From contig NZ_JACIBU010000001.1 in the NCBI RefSeq assembly GCF_014195485.1, positions 868,001-932,000 on the forward strand: a stretch of DNA of 64,000 nt. The letters are read 5' to 3'. The DNA is from Modestobacter versicolor (lineage in GTDB: Bacteria; Actinomycetota; Actinomycetes; Mycobacteriales; Geodermatophilaceae). Each line of letters opens with the position of its first letter. Within the stretch, counting starts at the first letter, position 1. Of the stretch, positions 1 to 7,535 are shown piece after piece. A program made the position numbers and the translations under genes. The notes beneath the pieces were generated by a model. It was not told the origin of the DNA. It ran no database searches and saw only the letters and a program-made list of their open reading frames with translations.

Positions 1-1
1 C

Positions 2-487
2 TCATCGGAGGAGGCGGACCCGCTCGCCGAGTCCGTCGAGCGGCCCCAGCTCGAGTTCGGTGCTGTGCTCGGCCAGCCCGGCCTGCGGCCAGCCGACGGT
101 GAGCCGGAGCCGCCCGTCGCTGGGCAGGGCTCCGATCCAGTAGCCGGCCCGCAGGTGAAAGTGGTCGGCTGAGCCCGTCGTGGTGCGGCCGGCCGGGTCG
201 ACGGGGCGGGTGGCGCCGTCCAGCTCGGCGGTCAGCAGGACACCGGACCAGGGGTCGCGGTCGGCGCGGTCGTCCCCCGGCCGCCAGCCGGCGCGCCGGC
301 CGGCCGCCTCGGCCTGGACGCCCTCCGCGCGGAGCACCAGGGGCAGGTGCAGGCCGGTGGGGTGGGCGAAGACGCAGCGCAGCCCAGCGGCGATGCCCGG
401 CGAGCGCGCGAGCACGACCGGCCCGTGGACGACGGCGCCCAGCTCGTCGTCGGGCGGGAGCTGGGCGGGCCACCGCAGCCTGGTCAC
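2..487 (-). CDS. Hypothetical protein, 161 aa
   Basis: Complete small ORF reading from an ATG at 487 to a TGA that ends two bases from the window edge. No family is recognised. The protein is soluble in character, with no signal peptide or membrane span. It contains an aromatic/His patch near the C-terminal third (SADHFHLRAGYWIGALPSDG) followed by alternating hydrophobic residues that suggest beta structure. It diverges from the DUF222/HNH gene that starts at 560, so the 72 bases between them must hold both promoters. Codon use (strong G/C at third positions in this frame) supports it as a real gene; the function is unknown. Confidence 0.6.
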   Translation of the reverse strand: MTRLRWPAQLPPDDELGAVVHGPVVLARSPGIAAGLRCVFAHPTGLHLPLVLRAEGVQAEAAGRRAGWRPGDDRADRDPWSGVLLTAELDGATRPVDPAGRTTTGSADHFHLRAGYWIGALPSDGRLRLTVGWPQAGLAEHSTELELGPLDGLGERVRLLR

Positions 488-551
488 GGCGGCAGTATGG
501 CGAGGGTCGTGCGTCCCTGACCAGCCAGAACTGTCGTACCCCCGCTCTAGG

Positions 552-567
552 TTGAGGGTGTGTTCGA
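552..567 (+). promoter_or_regulatory. Possible degenerate SOS (LexA) box over the start of the HNH gene
   Basis: The sequence TTGAGGGTGTGTTCGA has a perfect right half (GTTCGA) and 3 of 6 matches in the left half of the actinobacterial LexA consensus TCGAAC-N4-GTTCGA. It overlaps the GTG start at 560. Some mycobacterial 13E12/DUF222 genes are known LexA targets, which is why it is listed, but half of the dyad is weak. Confidence 0.25.
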
Positions 568-2104
568 GGCGGCGGGGTACGGGGTGGCGCTGACGATCGC
601 GCCTGTCCTCGAGTCGCCCGAGCCGGTGCCCTCACCGGCGACGTCGGGGGTGTCCCGTCGGCGGTCCCGGTTGACCGACGTCCTCGACCCGGCCGGGTTC
701 GACGACGCCGCCTGGGCGCGGGAGATGTCGGCCGTCTCCGTGGGCGCCGCGAAGCTGGCGGCCTACGAGGCGGCGCTGGTGGCCAGCATGGCGGCGCGTC
801 GGCCGGCGCAGACCGACCTGACCGCCGACCAGCCGGGGCACCGGGTCGAGGGGTGGACGGCGGAGCGCGTCCCGGTCGGGGTCAGCGAGTTCTTCGCCGA
901 CGAGCTGGCGCTGGTCAAGGGCATCTCCCGGACGGCGGCCACGGTGCTGGCCGAGCGGTCGCTGGTGCTGGTGCACGAACTGCCCTCGACCTGGGGCGCC
1001 CTGGCTGACGGGTTGATCGACCCGCCGCGGGCGACCGCGATCGTCAAGGCCCTCGGTGGGCAGTCGGTGGAGGCCGGCGGTGCGGTGGAGCCGGCGGTGG
1101 TGGCCGAGGTGGAGGCCCGGGCGCTGGCGTGGGCGCGGGCGGGGGAGACCCCGTGCCGGCTGCAGGACCGGGTCGTCGCCGCCCTGATTGCGGTCGACGA
1201 GGCCGCGGCCGACCGGCGCCGCAAGCGGGCCGAGCGGGCGGCGGACGTCACGGTGCGGTCGCTGCCCGACGGGATGGCCGAGTTCACCGCGACCCTGCCC
1301 GCAGCGGTCGCCGCGGCCTGCCGGGAGACGCTGGACTGCTACGCGCGGATGGCCAAGGCCGACGGTGATGCGCGGCCGATCGGTCAGCTGCGCGCCCAGG
1401 TGCTGGCCGATCTGGTGCTGCGCCCGTGGGACACCTCCCGGGAGCCGGTCACCGCCCACCTGACCCTGCTCGCCCCGTTGCCCGACCAGCCCGGCGACAC
1501 CGACGCGGCCAGCGTCGACGGGACGCCGATCACCGCCAGGCAGCTCCGCGACCTGCTGGAACGTCTGGACGCGCTGTGCCCCGGCGGGCTGCAGGCCCCG
1601 ACCGGGGGCAGCCTGGGCATCGACCTCACCGACCCGGTCACCGGGGCGCTGCGGGCCACGGTGACCCGCCGGGAGTTGGAGCGGCTGGCCCGCCGCGGCT
1701 GCATGGATCACCCCGACGATGAGTGTGGCTGCGCGGTGCTGGACCGGCCACCGCCGGTCGACCGGTACACCCCCAGCCCGGCCCAGCGCCGGTTCCTCGC
1801 CGCCCGCGACCGGTCCTGCCGGCACCCGGGCTGCCGCCGGCCGGCGCGGTGGACCGACGCGGACCACGTCGTCGCCCACGCCGACGGCGGCCCGACCGAC
1901 TGCAGCAACCTGTGCTCGCTGTGCCGCCGGCATCACCGGCTCAAGACCCACGCCCCCGGCTGGCGCTTCGTCATGGACGACGACGGCACGCTGCACGTCA
2001 TCACGCCGTCCGGCGTCACCCGCACCACCAGACCACCAGGCATGCACCAGCCGCTGATCACCAGCGGCGCATCACCGGGAGCCGACGACCCACCACCGTT
2101 CTGA
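560..2104 (+). CDS. DUF222 / HNH endonuclease domain protein (13E12 repeat family)
   Basis: 514 aa from a GTG at 560. The N-terminal two thirds is the helical, Ala/Arg-rich DUF222 region. The C-terminus carries a zinc-type HNH nuclease: a Cys pair in CRHPGC (about residue 420), the DADHVVAHADGG core with the catalytic His (about 434-445), and NLCSLCRRHHRLKTH holding the second Cys pair and the last His (about 450-464). All expected metal and catalytic residues are present, so it should be active on DNA. Members are usually multicopy in actinobacterial genomes and are thought to be mobile or SOS-linked; the biological role is not settled. The stop codon runs directly into an octanucleotide repeat array. 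Confidence 0.9.
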   Translation: MFEAAGYGVALTIAPVLESPEPVPSPATSGVSRRRSRLTDVLDPAGFDDAAWAREMSAVSVGAAKLAAYEAALVASMAARRPAQTDLTADQPGHRVEGWTAERVPVGVSEFFADELALVKGISRTAATVLAERSLVLVHELPSTWGALADGLIDPPRATAIVKALGGQSVEAGGAVEPAVVAEVEARALAWARAGETPCRLQDRVVAALIAVDEAAADRRRKRAERAADVTVRSLPDGMAEFTATLPAAVAAACRETLDCYARMAKADGDARPIGQLRAQVLADLVLRPWDTSREPVTAHLTLLAPLPDQPGDTDAASVDGTPITARQLRDLLERLDALCPGGLQAPTGGSLGIDLTDPVTGALRATVTRRELERLARRGCMDHPDDECGCAVLDRPPPVDRYTPSPAQRRFLAARDRSCRHPGCRRPARWTDADHVVAHADGGPTDCSNLCSLCRRHHRLKTHAPGWRFVMDDDGTLHVITPSGVTRTTRPPGMHQPLITSGASPGADDPPPF

Positions 2105-2254
2105 GTCGCCGAGTGGCCGAGTCGCTGTGTCGGCTGATCGCCATGTGCCCGTGTCGGTGAGTCGCCGTGTCGCCGTGTTGCCGAGTCGCCCAATCGCCGT
2201 GTCCCTGTGTCACCGAGTCGAAGTGTCGCTCTGTCGACTCAGCGACACGTCGCC
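2103..2254. repeat. Degenerate octanucleotide tandem repeat, about 19 units
   Basis: From the stop codon of the HNH gene onward the sequence can be cut into 19 consecutive 8-base units (GAGTCGCC, GAGTGGCC, GAGTCGCT, GTGTCGGC and so on) with consensus GTGTCGCC. Units 8-9 and 11 are near-perfect; the ends are more worn. It is unlike any coding sequence around it and encodes nothing credible in either direction. Confidence 0.8.
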
Positions 2255-2275
2255 CGGCACCGGGGGAGCGAGGCG

Positions 2276-2416
2276 TCAGGTGGCGTGGCCGTCCTCGGCG
2301 TCCGCGCCGTCGGGCAGGTCCTGCGGCACACCCTCCGACGGCGCGCGGTGCCGGCCCCGCGGGAGCTCCTCGGCCAGTCGCTGCTCCACGTCGGTGGTCT
2401 GCTCGGGCTCGCTCAT
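2276..2416 (-). CDS. Small acidic hypothetical protein, 46 aa
   Basis: ATG at 2416 to TGA at 2276, preceded by a GAGAGG-type ribosome binding site about 8 bases upstream. The product starts MSEPEQTTDVEQRLAEELPR and ends in an Asp/Glu/Gly-rich tail, so it is small, charged and probably disordered or a single helix. It diverges from the membrane-protein gene at 2569. Third-position G/C bias and the ribosome binding site argue that it is real. Function unknown. Confidence 0.5.
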   Translation of the reverse strand: MSEPEQTTDVEQRLAEELPRGRHRAPSEGVPQDLPDGADAEDGHAT

Positions 2417-2568
2417 GGACACGCCTCTCGTCGGGGGCCGGCCCACCGCGGACCCGCCCGATCGGACCAGCTGTTCCCGGAACCCGGACGGTTCATGTGC
2501 CGCGCCGCACGGGTAGCCCTCCCGGGTCCGAGCCCACGGACGTCCGGCCGACCCGACGAGGCCCCCCG

Positions 2569-3156
2569 ATGACCGACAGCGACAACCACTACATGGCCCA
2601 GGCCGTCCACGACCTCGGCTCCGCCCTCTGGTTCGGCGGCACCGTGATGGGCGTGGCCGGCGTGAACAAGTCCGGTGCCGACCTCACCCAGGGCATCGAC
2701 CGCGTCCGGGTCGCCAGCGCGGCCTGGAGCCGGTTCGCCCCCGCCCAGTGGGCCGGCATCGCCGCTACCCTCGTCGCCGGCCTCCGGCTGACCCAGGTCG
2801 GCGGCCGGCGGGTCGCCCTCCAGCAGGGCTTCGCCCGGGTCGGTGCGATCAAGGCCGGCCTGGCCGTCGCCGGTGCCGGCGCGACCGCCTACTCCGCCTA
2901 CAGCGGCGCGAAGATCGGCAAGCTCGCCGAGGAGGCCGACCGGCAGGGCAACCTGCTCGAGGTCAAGGACGCGACCATCCCCACCCCGGCCACCCCGCCG
3001 GAGATCGCCACGTGGCAGCGCCGCCAGCGGGCCACCCAGTTCGTCGTCCCGCTGCTCGCCGGGGCCAACATCGTCTGCAACTCGTGGCTGGTGCAGTCCT
3101 ACCGGGCCGGCTCCACGCTCAAGGGCGTCACCCGGCGCCTGCTGCCCGGCCGCTGA
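2569..3156 (+). CDS. Hypothetical protein with several hydrophobic segments, 195 aa
   Basis: The start is taken at the ATG 2569 (MTDSDNHYMAQAVHDLGSAL) rather than earlier in the open frame, because the upstream part is repeat-derived and out of style. Hydrophobic stretches lie near residues 20-32, 62-76, 92-114 and 157-178, the third being Ala/Gly/Ser-rich; together they could form a small integral membrane protein. No enzyme motif is visible. The gene converges on ligB with only 13 bases between the stop codons. I do not recognise a named function. Confidence 0.7.
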   Translation: MTDSDNHYMAQAVHDLGSALWFGGTVMGVAGVNKSGADLTQGIDRVRVASAAWSRFAPAQWAGIAATLVAGLRLTQVGGRRVALQQGFARVGAIKAGLAVAGAGATAYSAYSGAKIGKLAEEADRQGNLLEVKDATIPTPATPPEIATWQRRQRATQFVVPLLAGANIVCNSWLVQSYRAGSTLKGVTRRLLPGR

Positions 3157-3169
3157 CCCGGCAGCCGGC

Positions 3170-4702
3170 TCAGCCGCCGGCGAGCAGCGCCCGGACGGCG
3201 TCCAGGGAGTCCGCCTCGGCCGGCGTCTTGTCCGGCCGGTAGCGCAGCACCCGGGCGAACCGCAGCGCCACGCCGCCCGGGTAGCGCGGGCTGCGCTGGG
3301 CGCCGTCCAGGGCGATCTCGACCACCAGCTCCGGCCGCAGCAGCACGCCCCACCCCGGCTGCTCCCGCGCCAGCCCGGGGAACGTCGCGGTCTGCCACTC
3401 GAGCAGCTCGTCGGTCATCCCCTTGAACGTCTTGCCGACCATCACCGGCTCGCCGCCGTCGGGGTCACGGGCGCCCAGGTGGATGTTCGACAGCTTCCCG
3501 GACCGCCGCCCGTACCCCCACTCCGCGCCCAGCACGACCAGGTCGAGGGTGTGCACCGGCTTGACCTTCTGCCACGCCCTGCCCCGCCGGCCGGCCGCGT
3601 ACGGCGCGTCCAGCGCCTTCACCACCACGCCCTCGTGCCCCGCGGACAGCGCGCCGTCCAGCACCTCCGCCGCCTCCTCCGGCGACGGCCGCCGCACCCC
3701 GGGCATCCGCAGGGCCGCGTGCCGGTCGTCGGCGAGCAGCCCGGCCAGCGCGTCCAGCCGGACGGCGAGCGGCTCGTCGAGCAGGTCCCGGCCGTCCAGG
3801 TGCAGCACGTCGAACAGGAACGGGCTCAGCAGCACGCCCGCGTCGGCGGAGTCGCTGCCGAACCGGCTCATCGTGTCCTGGAACGGCCGCGGCCGTCCGT
3901 CGTCGTCCAGTGCCAGCGTCTCGCCGTCCAGCACCGCCGTCTCGCACGGCAGCGCCCGGACCCGGTCGACCAGCTCGGGCACCCCGTCGGTCACCTCGCG
4001 CAGCGTGCGCGTCCACACCCGGACGACGTCGCCGTCCCGGTGCACCTGGATGCGCGCCCCGTCCAGCTTGAACTCCACGGTGACGTCGGAGCCCAGGTCG
4101 GCGAGCGCGGCGTCCAGCGACGACCCCGGGCTGGCCAGCATCGGCCGCACCGGCCGCCCGACCTCCAGCCGCACCGCGTCCAGCGCCGTCACGCCGCCGG
4201 TCAGCGCGAGCGCCGCGGTCTCCGGCAGGCGGCCGGAGAGCATGAACGCCCGGCGCACGCTCGCGGCCGGCACGTCGGCCGCGGTCGCCACCGCGTCCAG
4301 CACGACGCCCTCCAGCGCGCCCTGCCGCAGCTCACCGGTCAGCAGCCGCACCAGGAACTGCTGCTCGTCCGCGGTCGCCGCCGACAGCAGCCCGCCGACG
4401 GCGGCGTCCCGGCGCGCCGCCGAGCCCGGTCCTGACGTCCCGGCCAGCTCGGCGAGCGCCCCGTCGACGGCACCGACGGTGAGCGACGGCGTGGCCGCCG
4501 GGTCGCCGGTCAGCCGGGACAGCGTCCGCCAGCCCAGCCCGAGCCGGCCCTGGCGCGGCTCGCCGGAGAGCCAGGCGGTGACCGGCTGCACCTCGTCGTG
4601 GTCCGCCCGGCGCAGCAGCTCGGCGATGGCCTGCGCCTTCGCCGTCCGGGACCGGGTGGCGGTGACCGCGGCGGAGGCGGCGAGGACGTCGGCGAGGAGC
4701 AC
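3170..4702 (-). CDS. ligB: ATP-dependent DNA ligase, LigB type
   Basis: 510 aa from a GTG at 4702, matching mycobacterial LigB in length and from its first residues (LLADVLAASAAVTATRSR). The N-terminal 170 residues form the DNA-binding domain. Motif I KLDGAR gives the adenylated lysine at about residue 212. The nucleotidyltransferase domain continues through GEGV-type motif IV (AGHEGVVVKALDAPY) and motif V/VI (WQKVKPVHTLDLVVLGAEWG). The OB domain ends with RYPGGVALRFARVLRYRPDK. The enzyme seals nicks in DNA using ATP and is accessory to the NAD-dependent LigA. The open frame extends 74 codons further upstream, but that part antisenses the next gene and is rejected. Confidence 0.93.
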   Translation of the reverse strand: MLLADVLAASAAVTATRSRTAKAQAIAELLRRADHDEVQPVTAWLSGEPRQGRLGLGWRTLSRLTGDPAATPSLTVGAVDGALAELAGTSGPGSAARRDAAVGGLLSAATADEQQFLVRLLTGELRQGALEGVVLDAVATAADVPAASVRRAFMLSGRLPETAALALTGGVTALDAVRLEVGRPVRPMLASPGSSLDAALADLGSDVTVEFKLDGARIQVHRDGDVVRVWTRTLREVTDGVPELVDRVRALPCETAVLDGETLALDDDGRPRPFQDTMSRFGSDSADAGVLLSPFLFDVLHLDGRDLLDEPLAVRLDALAGLLADDRHAALRMPGVRRPSPEEAAEVLDGALSAGHEGVVVKALDAPYAAGRRGRAWQKVKPVHTLDLVVLGAEWGYGRRSGKLSNIHLGARDPDGGEPVMVGKTFKGMTDELLEWQTATFPGLAREQPGWGVLLRPELVVEIALDGAQRSPRYPGGVALRFARVLRYRPDKTPAEADSLDAVRALLAGG

Positions 4703-4742
4703 GGCGCCATGCTCCCAGCCCCCGGCTTGGGAGGATGGCCGC

Positions 4743-5204
4743 GTGCCCGTCCTGCTGGTGGTCCACCACACCCCCTCGCCCGCCCTGCAGGCGGTGCTGG
4801 CGGCGGTGCGGGAGGGCGCCGCGCTGGTGGACGACGTCGAGCTGACCGTGCGGCCCGCGCTGTCGGCGGGGGCGGCCGACGTGCTGGCCGCCGACGGCGT
4901 GCTGCTCGGCACCCCGGCCAACATCGGCTACATGTCCGGTGCGCTCAAGCACTTCTTCGACACCGTCTACCACCCGTGCCTGGACGCCACCGCCGGCCTG
5001 CCCTACGGCGTCTACGTGCACGGCAACGACGACACCGCAGGCGCGCTGACCAGCGTCCAGCGGATCACCGGTGCGCTGCGCTGGAGGCAGGTCGCCGCAC
5101 CGCTCAGCCTCACCGGCGCGCCCGGCCCCGCGGACCTGGAGGCGGTGCGCGAGCTGGCGGCCACCGTCGCCGTCGGGCTCGGGCAGGGGAGCATGGGGGC
5201 GTGA
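4743..5204 (+). CDS. Flavodoxin-fold / NAD(P)H-dependent reductase family protein
   Basis: 153 aa from a GTG at 4743 with a GGGAGG ribosome binding site about 9 bases upstream. The N-terminal strand VPVLLVVHHTPSPALQAVL and the later segment ADGVLLGTPANIGYMSGAL correspond to the first phosphate loop and the T-P-x-Y-x-G flavin loop of the flavodoxin-like/NADPH-dependent FMN reductase fold. The phosphate loop is less glycine-rich than usual, so FMN binding is likely but not certain. It is divergent from ligB and overlaps the following membrane gene by four bases (GTGA), so those two are co-transcribed and probably translationally coupled. Confidence 0.75.
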   Translation: MPVLLVVHHTPSPALQAVLAAVREGAALVDDVELTVRPALSAGAADVLAADGVLLGTPANIGYMSGALKHFFDTVYHPCLDATAGLPYGVYVHGNDDTAGALTSVQRITGALRWRQVAAPLSLTGAPGPADLEAVRELAATVAVGLGQGSMGA

Positions 5205-6286
5205 GCGGCGACGGGACGGCGGAGCACGTGCCCCCGGCGCCGCCGTTGACCCCCGCCGCGCCGCGCCGCCGCGGCCGCCTGCAGGTGCTGCTGCGGGCCG
5301 CCGGCGTGCTGGCCGTGGTGGTGCTGGTCGTGGTGTTCCGGCACCGCATCGCCGAGTGGTGGGACGGCCTGGTCGGGGTGGCCTGGGGCTGGGTGCTGCT
5401 GGCCGCCGTCGTCCAGCTGGTGTCGATGCAGTGCCTGGTCCAGCAGCTGCGGGTCCTGCTCCGCGCCGGCGGCGGGGACGTCGGGCTCGCCGCGGCCACC
5501 AGCACCCTCTACGCCGGCAACACCATCTCCGCGTCGCTGCCCTTCGCCGGCGCGGCCGCCAGCACCGCCTACACCTACCGGCGGATGCACGCGCTGGGCA
5601 ACAGCGCCGCCCTGGTCGGCTGGGCGCTGGCGGTCTCCGGCATCGCCTCCACCGCCAGCCTGGCCCTGGTGCTCGCCTTCGGCTCCGCCATGACCGGGTC
5701 GGTCGCCGGCGCGCTGGGTGCGTTCGTCGCGACGGCGGCCGGCGTCCTGCCGGTGCTGGGCATCGTGCTGGCCTTCCGGCACGCCCGGACCCGCGCCGGG
5801 CTGGTCCGGGTGGTCAGCCGGGTGGCCCGGCTGCTGGGCCGCTGGGTCCCGGCGTTGCGCACCGGCCCGGTCGAGGAGAAGGTCGAGGACCTGCTCACCT
5901 CGCTCGGCTCGTTCCGGCTGCGCCTCCCGGCCGCCGCCGGCACCGGCGTGCTGGCGCTGGCCAACTGGGTGCTGGACGCCGGGTGCCTCGCGCTGGCCCT
6001 GGTGGCGGTCGGCGCCCCGGTGCCGTGGCAGGGCCTGGTGCTGGTCTGGGCGGCCGGCGCGCTGGTCTCCTCCGCGCGGCTGACCCCCGGCGGCATCGGC
6101 GTCGTGGAGGCCGCGCTGGCCTCGGCGCTGGTGGCCAGCGGGCTGCCCGCCAGCCAGGCCGTGCCCGCGGTGCTGGTCTACCGGCTGGTCAGCCTCTGGC
6201 TGCTCGTGGCGATCGGCGCGGTGTTCCTGCTGGCCACCCCCGGCCGCGGCCGGCTGCGCAGCGAGCCGGCCGCGGACGCCGGCTGA
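5201..6286 (+). CDS. UPF0104 / lysylphosphatidylglycerol synthase TM-region family membrane protein
   Basis: 361 aa from a GTG at 5201. An N-terminal basic, Pro-rich tail (PRRRGRLQVLL) precedes about eight transmembrane segments. The family-typical features are GNTISASLPFAGAAASTAYTY-like sequence around residues 105-125 and RLTPGGIGVVEAAL near residue 290, both conserved in the transmembrane (flippase-like) half of MprF and in free-standing UPF0104 proteins. There is no lysyl-transferase domain. Such proteins are thought to move lipids or polyprenyl-linked molecules across the membrane; the substrate cannot be read here. It is coupled to the upstream flavodoxin-like gene. Confidence 0.85.
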   Translation: MSGDGTAEHVPPAPPLTPAAPRRRGRLQVLLRAAGVLAVVVLVVVFRHRIAEWWDGLVGVAWGWVLLAAVVQLVSMQCLVQQLRVLLRAGGGDVGLAAATSTLYAGNTISASLPFAGAAASTAYTYRRMHALGNSAALVGWALAVSGIASTASLALVLAFGSAMTGSVAGALGAFVATAAGVLPVLGIVLAFRHARTRAGLVRVVSRVARLLGRWVPALRTGPVEEKVEDLLTSLGSFRLRLPAAAGTGVLALANWVLDAGCLALALVAVGAPVPWQGLVLVWAAGALVSSARLTPGGIGVVEAALASALVASGLPASQAVPAVLVYRLVSLWLLVAIGAVFLLATPGRGRLRSEPAADAG

Positions 6287-6292
6287 ACCGAA

Positions 6293-6313
6293 CCGCCGCG
6301 GGATCAGCGGCGG
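6293..6313. terminator. Hairpin between convergent genes
   Basis: CCGCCGC, a seven-base loop, then GCGGCGG: a perfect 7-bp stem lying between the stop of the UPF0104 gene and the stop of the small minus-strand gene. No U-tract follows, as is usual in such GC-rich genomes. Confidence 0.45.
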
Positions 6314-6447
6314 GCGGCCAGCGCGGCGATCTCGTGGGCCGACTCGAGGGTCGGTGCGGCGGCCACGGCGCGCTCGATCGCCCGGTCGTCGCGGAGGTGG
6401 GCGCGCAGCTCCCGGTGCCGGCGCAATGCGGTGTGCAGGCTGGTCAT
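6304..6447 (-). CDS. Small hypothetical protein, 47 aa
   Basis: ATG at 6447 preceded by a strong GGAGGA ribosome binding site at proper spacing. The product MTSLHTALRRHRELRAHLRD continues into an amphipathic Arg/Ala/Leu-rich helix with no membrane segment. It is too short for domain recognition. It resembles the many small helical actinobacterial proteins of unknown role. The strong ribosome binding site and biased third positions make it credible. Confidence 0.6.
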   Translation of the reverse strand: MTSLHTALRRHRELRAHLRDDRAIERAVAAAPTLESAHEIAALAARR

Positions 6448-6539
6448 GACGGGTCCTCCATCTCATCCGACGGTCCCTGCGACGTCCTCCCGGCGTCGTC
6501 AGTCCGTAAATCAAACCGTCCTCTCGGAGTGGCCGTTCG

Positions 6540-7481
6540 TCAAGCGGCACCGTCGTCCCGGGCCGGGAGCAGGCCGGCCGGCTCCAGCTGGCCGACCTGC
6601 TCGACCGCGGACCCGGCTGACCCGCGCCGCGGCAGGGCCACCGCCGCGGCGTTGGCCAGCACGACCACCGCGATGCCGACCCACTCGTGCAGGTCGAGCA
6701 CCTGCCCCAGCAGCACCAGGCCGACCACCGCGGCCAGCACCGGGTGGACGCTCATGAAGACGCCGAAGGACCGGGGCGGCACGTAGCGCAGCGCGGTGAG
6801 GTCGGCGGCGTACGGGACGACGGAGGACAGCACGCCGGCGACGACGGAGAACCCGAGCGCCGCCGCGGTCAGCCGGCCCTGCACGGCCAGCAGCACCAGC
6901 ACCGGGGCGTAGGCCAGCGCGCACAGCCCGGCGGCGACCGCGGGCGCCTGCACCCCGGGCAGCCGCGCGCCGGCGACCCGGTTCAGCACGATGTAGGCCG
7001 CCCAGCAGGCGCCGCCGGCCATCCCGACGGCGATGCCCCACCCGTCGCTCGAGGGGCCGGGCAGCACCAGCACGTAGACGCCGGCCGCCACCGCCGCGGC
7101 GATCAGCAGGTCGCGCCGCGAGCGGGACGCGGCCAGCGCGACGCCGAGCGGACCGAGGAACTCCAGGGTGACGGCCAGGCCCAGGCCGATGCGGTCGATG
7201 GCGGTGTACAGCGCCAGGTTCATGCAGCCGAACACCACGGCGAGCAGCAGCACCGGCCACCACTGCGGCCAGGTCATCCGGCGCAGCGGCGGGCGGGCGA
7301 CCGGCAGCAGCACCGCCGCCGCGACGACCTGGCGCACCGCGACGACGCCCGGCGGGCCGATCGCCCCGAAGGCGTGCGCCCCCACTGCAGCGCCCACCTG
7401 GTTGCTCAGCGCACTGCCCAGCATCGTGGTCACCCCGCGCAGGGGACGGGGTTCGGCGGGCACCTGGTCGAGTATCGGCAC
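6540..7481 (-). CDS. DMT-superfamily (EamA/RhtA-like) exporter
   Basis: About 313 aa if started at the GTG 7481. A GTG at 7433 and an ATG at 7424 are alternatives and the start is not certain. Ten hydrophobic segments fall in two EamA repeats. The second repeat contains PPRSFGVFMSVHPVLAAVVG, which resembles the RhtA threonine/homoserine exporter subgroup, and the first has LEFLGPLGVALA. It probably exports amino acids or similar small metabolites. It is divergent from the LysR gene at 7534 with about 50 bases between, the classic layout for a LysR-controlled exporter. Confidence 0.85.
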   Translation of the reverse strand: MPILDQVPAEPRPLRGVTTMLGSALSNQVGAAVGAHAFGAIGPPGVVAVRQVVAAAVLLPVARPPLRRMTWPQWWPVLLLAVVFGCMNLALYTAIDRIGLGLAVTLEFLGPLGVALAASRSRRDLLIAAAVAAGVYVLVLPGPSSDGWGIAVGMAGGACWAAYIVLNRVAGARLPGVQAPAVAAGLCALAYAPVLVLLAVQGRLTAAALGFSVVAGVLSSVVPYAADLTALRYVPPRSFGVFMSVHPVLAAVVGLVLLGQVLDLHEWVGIAVVVLANAAAVALPRRGSAGSAVEQVGQLEPAGLLPARDDGAA

Positions 7482-7520
7482 GTCAGCGGCGCGAGGGAAA
7501 TGCCGGCGGCGGCACCGTCG

Positions 7521-7535
7521 ATACGCTTGCCGTAT
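7521..7535. promoter_or_regulatory. LysR-type operator, T-N11-A dyad
   Basis: ATACGCTTGCCGTAT is a perfect dyad (ATACG-N5-CGTAT) that contains the T-N11-A pattern of LysR binding sites. It overlaps the ATG of the LysR gene (7534) in the divergent region with the exporter, so binding would give both autorepression and control of the neighbour. Confidence 0.5.

Noticed and set aside
632-2047. 471-aa minus-strand open frame opposite the DUF222/HNH gene
   Set aside because: Low-complexity Arg/Gly/Pro product in the shadow frame of a clear nuclease gene; open only because of GC bias.
2103-2254. CRISPR array
   Set aside because: The 8-base units are contiguous and degenerate with no spacers; a minisatellite fits better.
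4703-4924. Longer LigB start reaching 4924
   Set aside because: The extra 74 residues are antisense to the flavodoxin-like gene and absent from LigB relatives; the GTG at 4702 matches family N-termini.
7501-7514. TGCCG-GCGG-CGGCA as a second LysR site
   Set aside because: T-N12-A rather than T-N11-A, and GC-only arms are common by chance in this genome.
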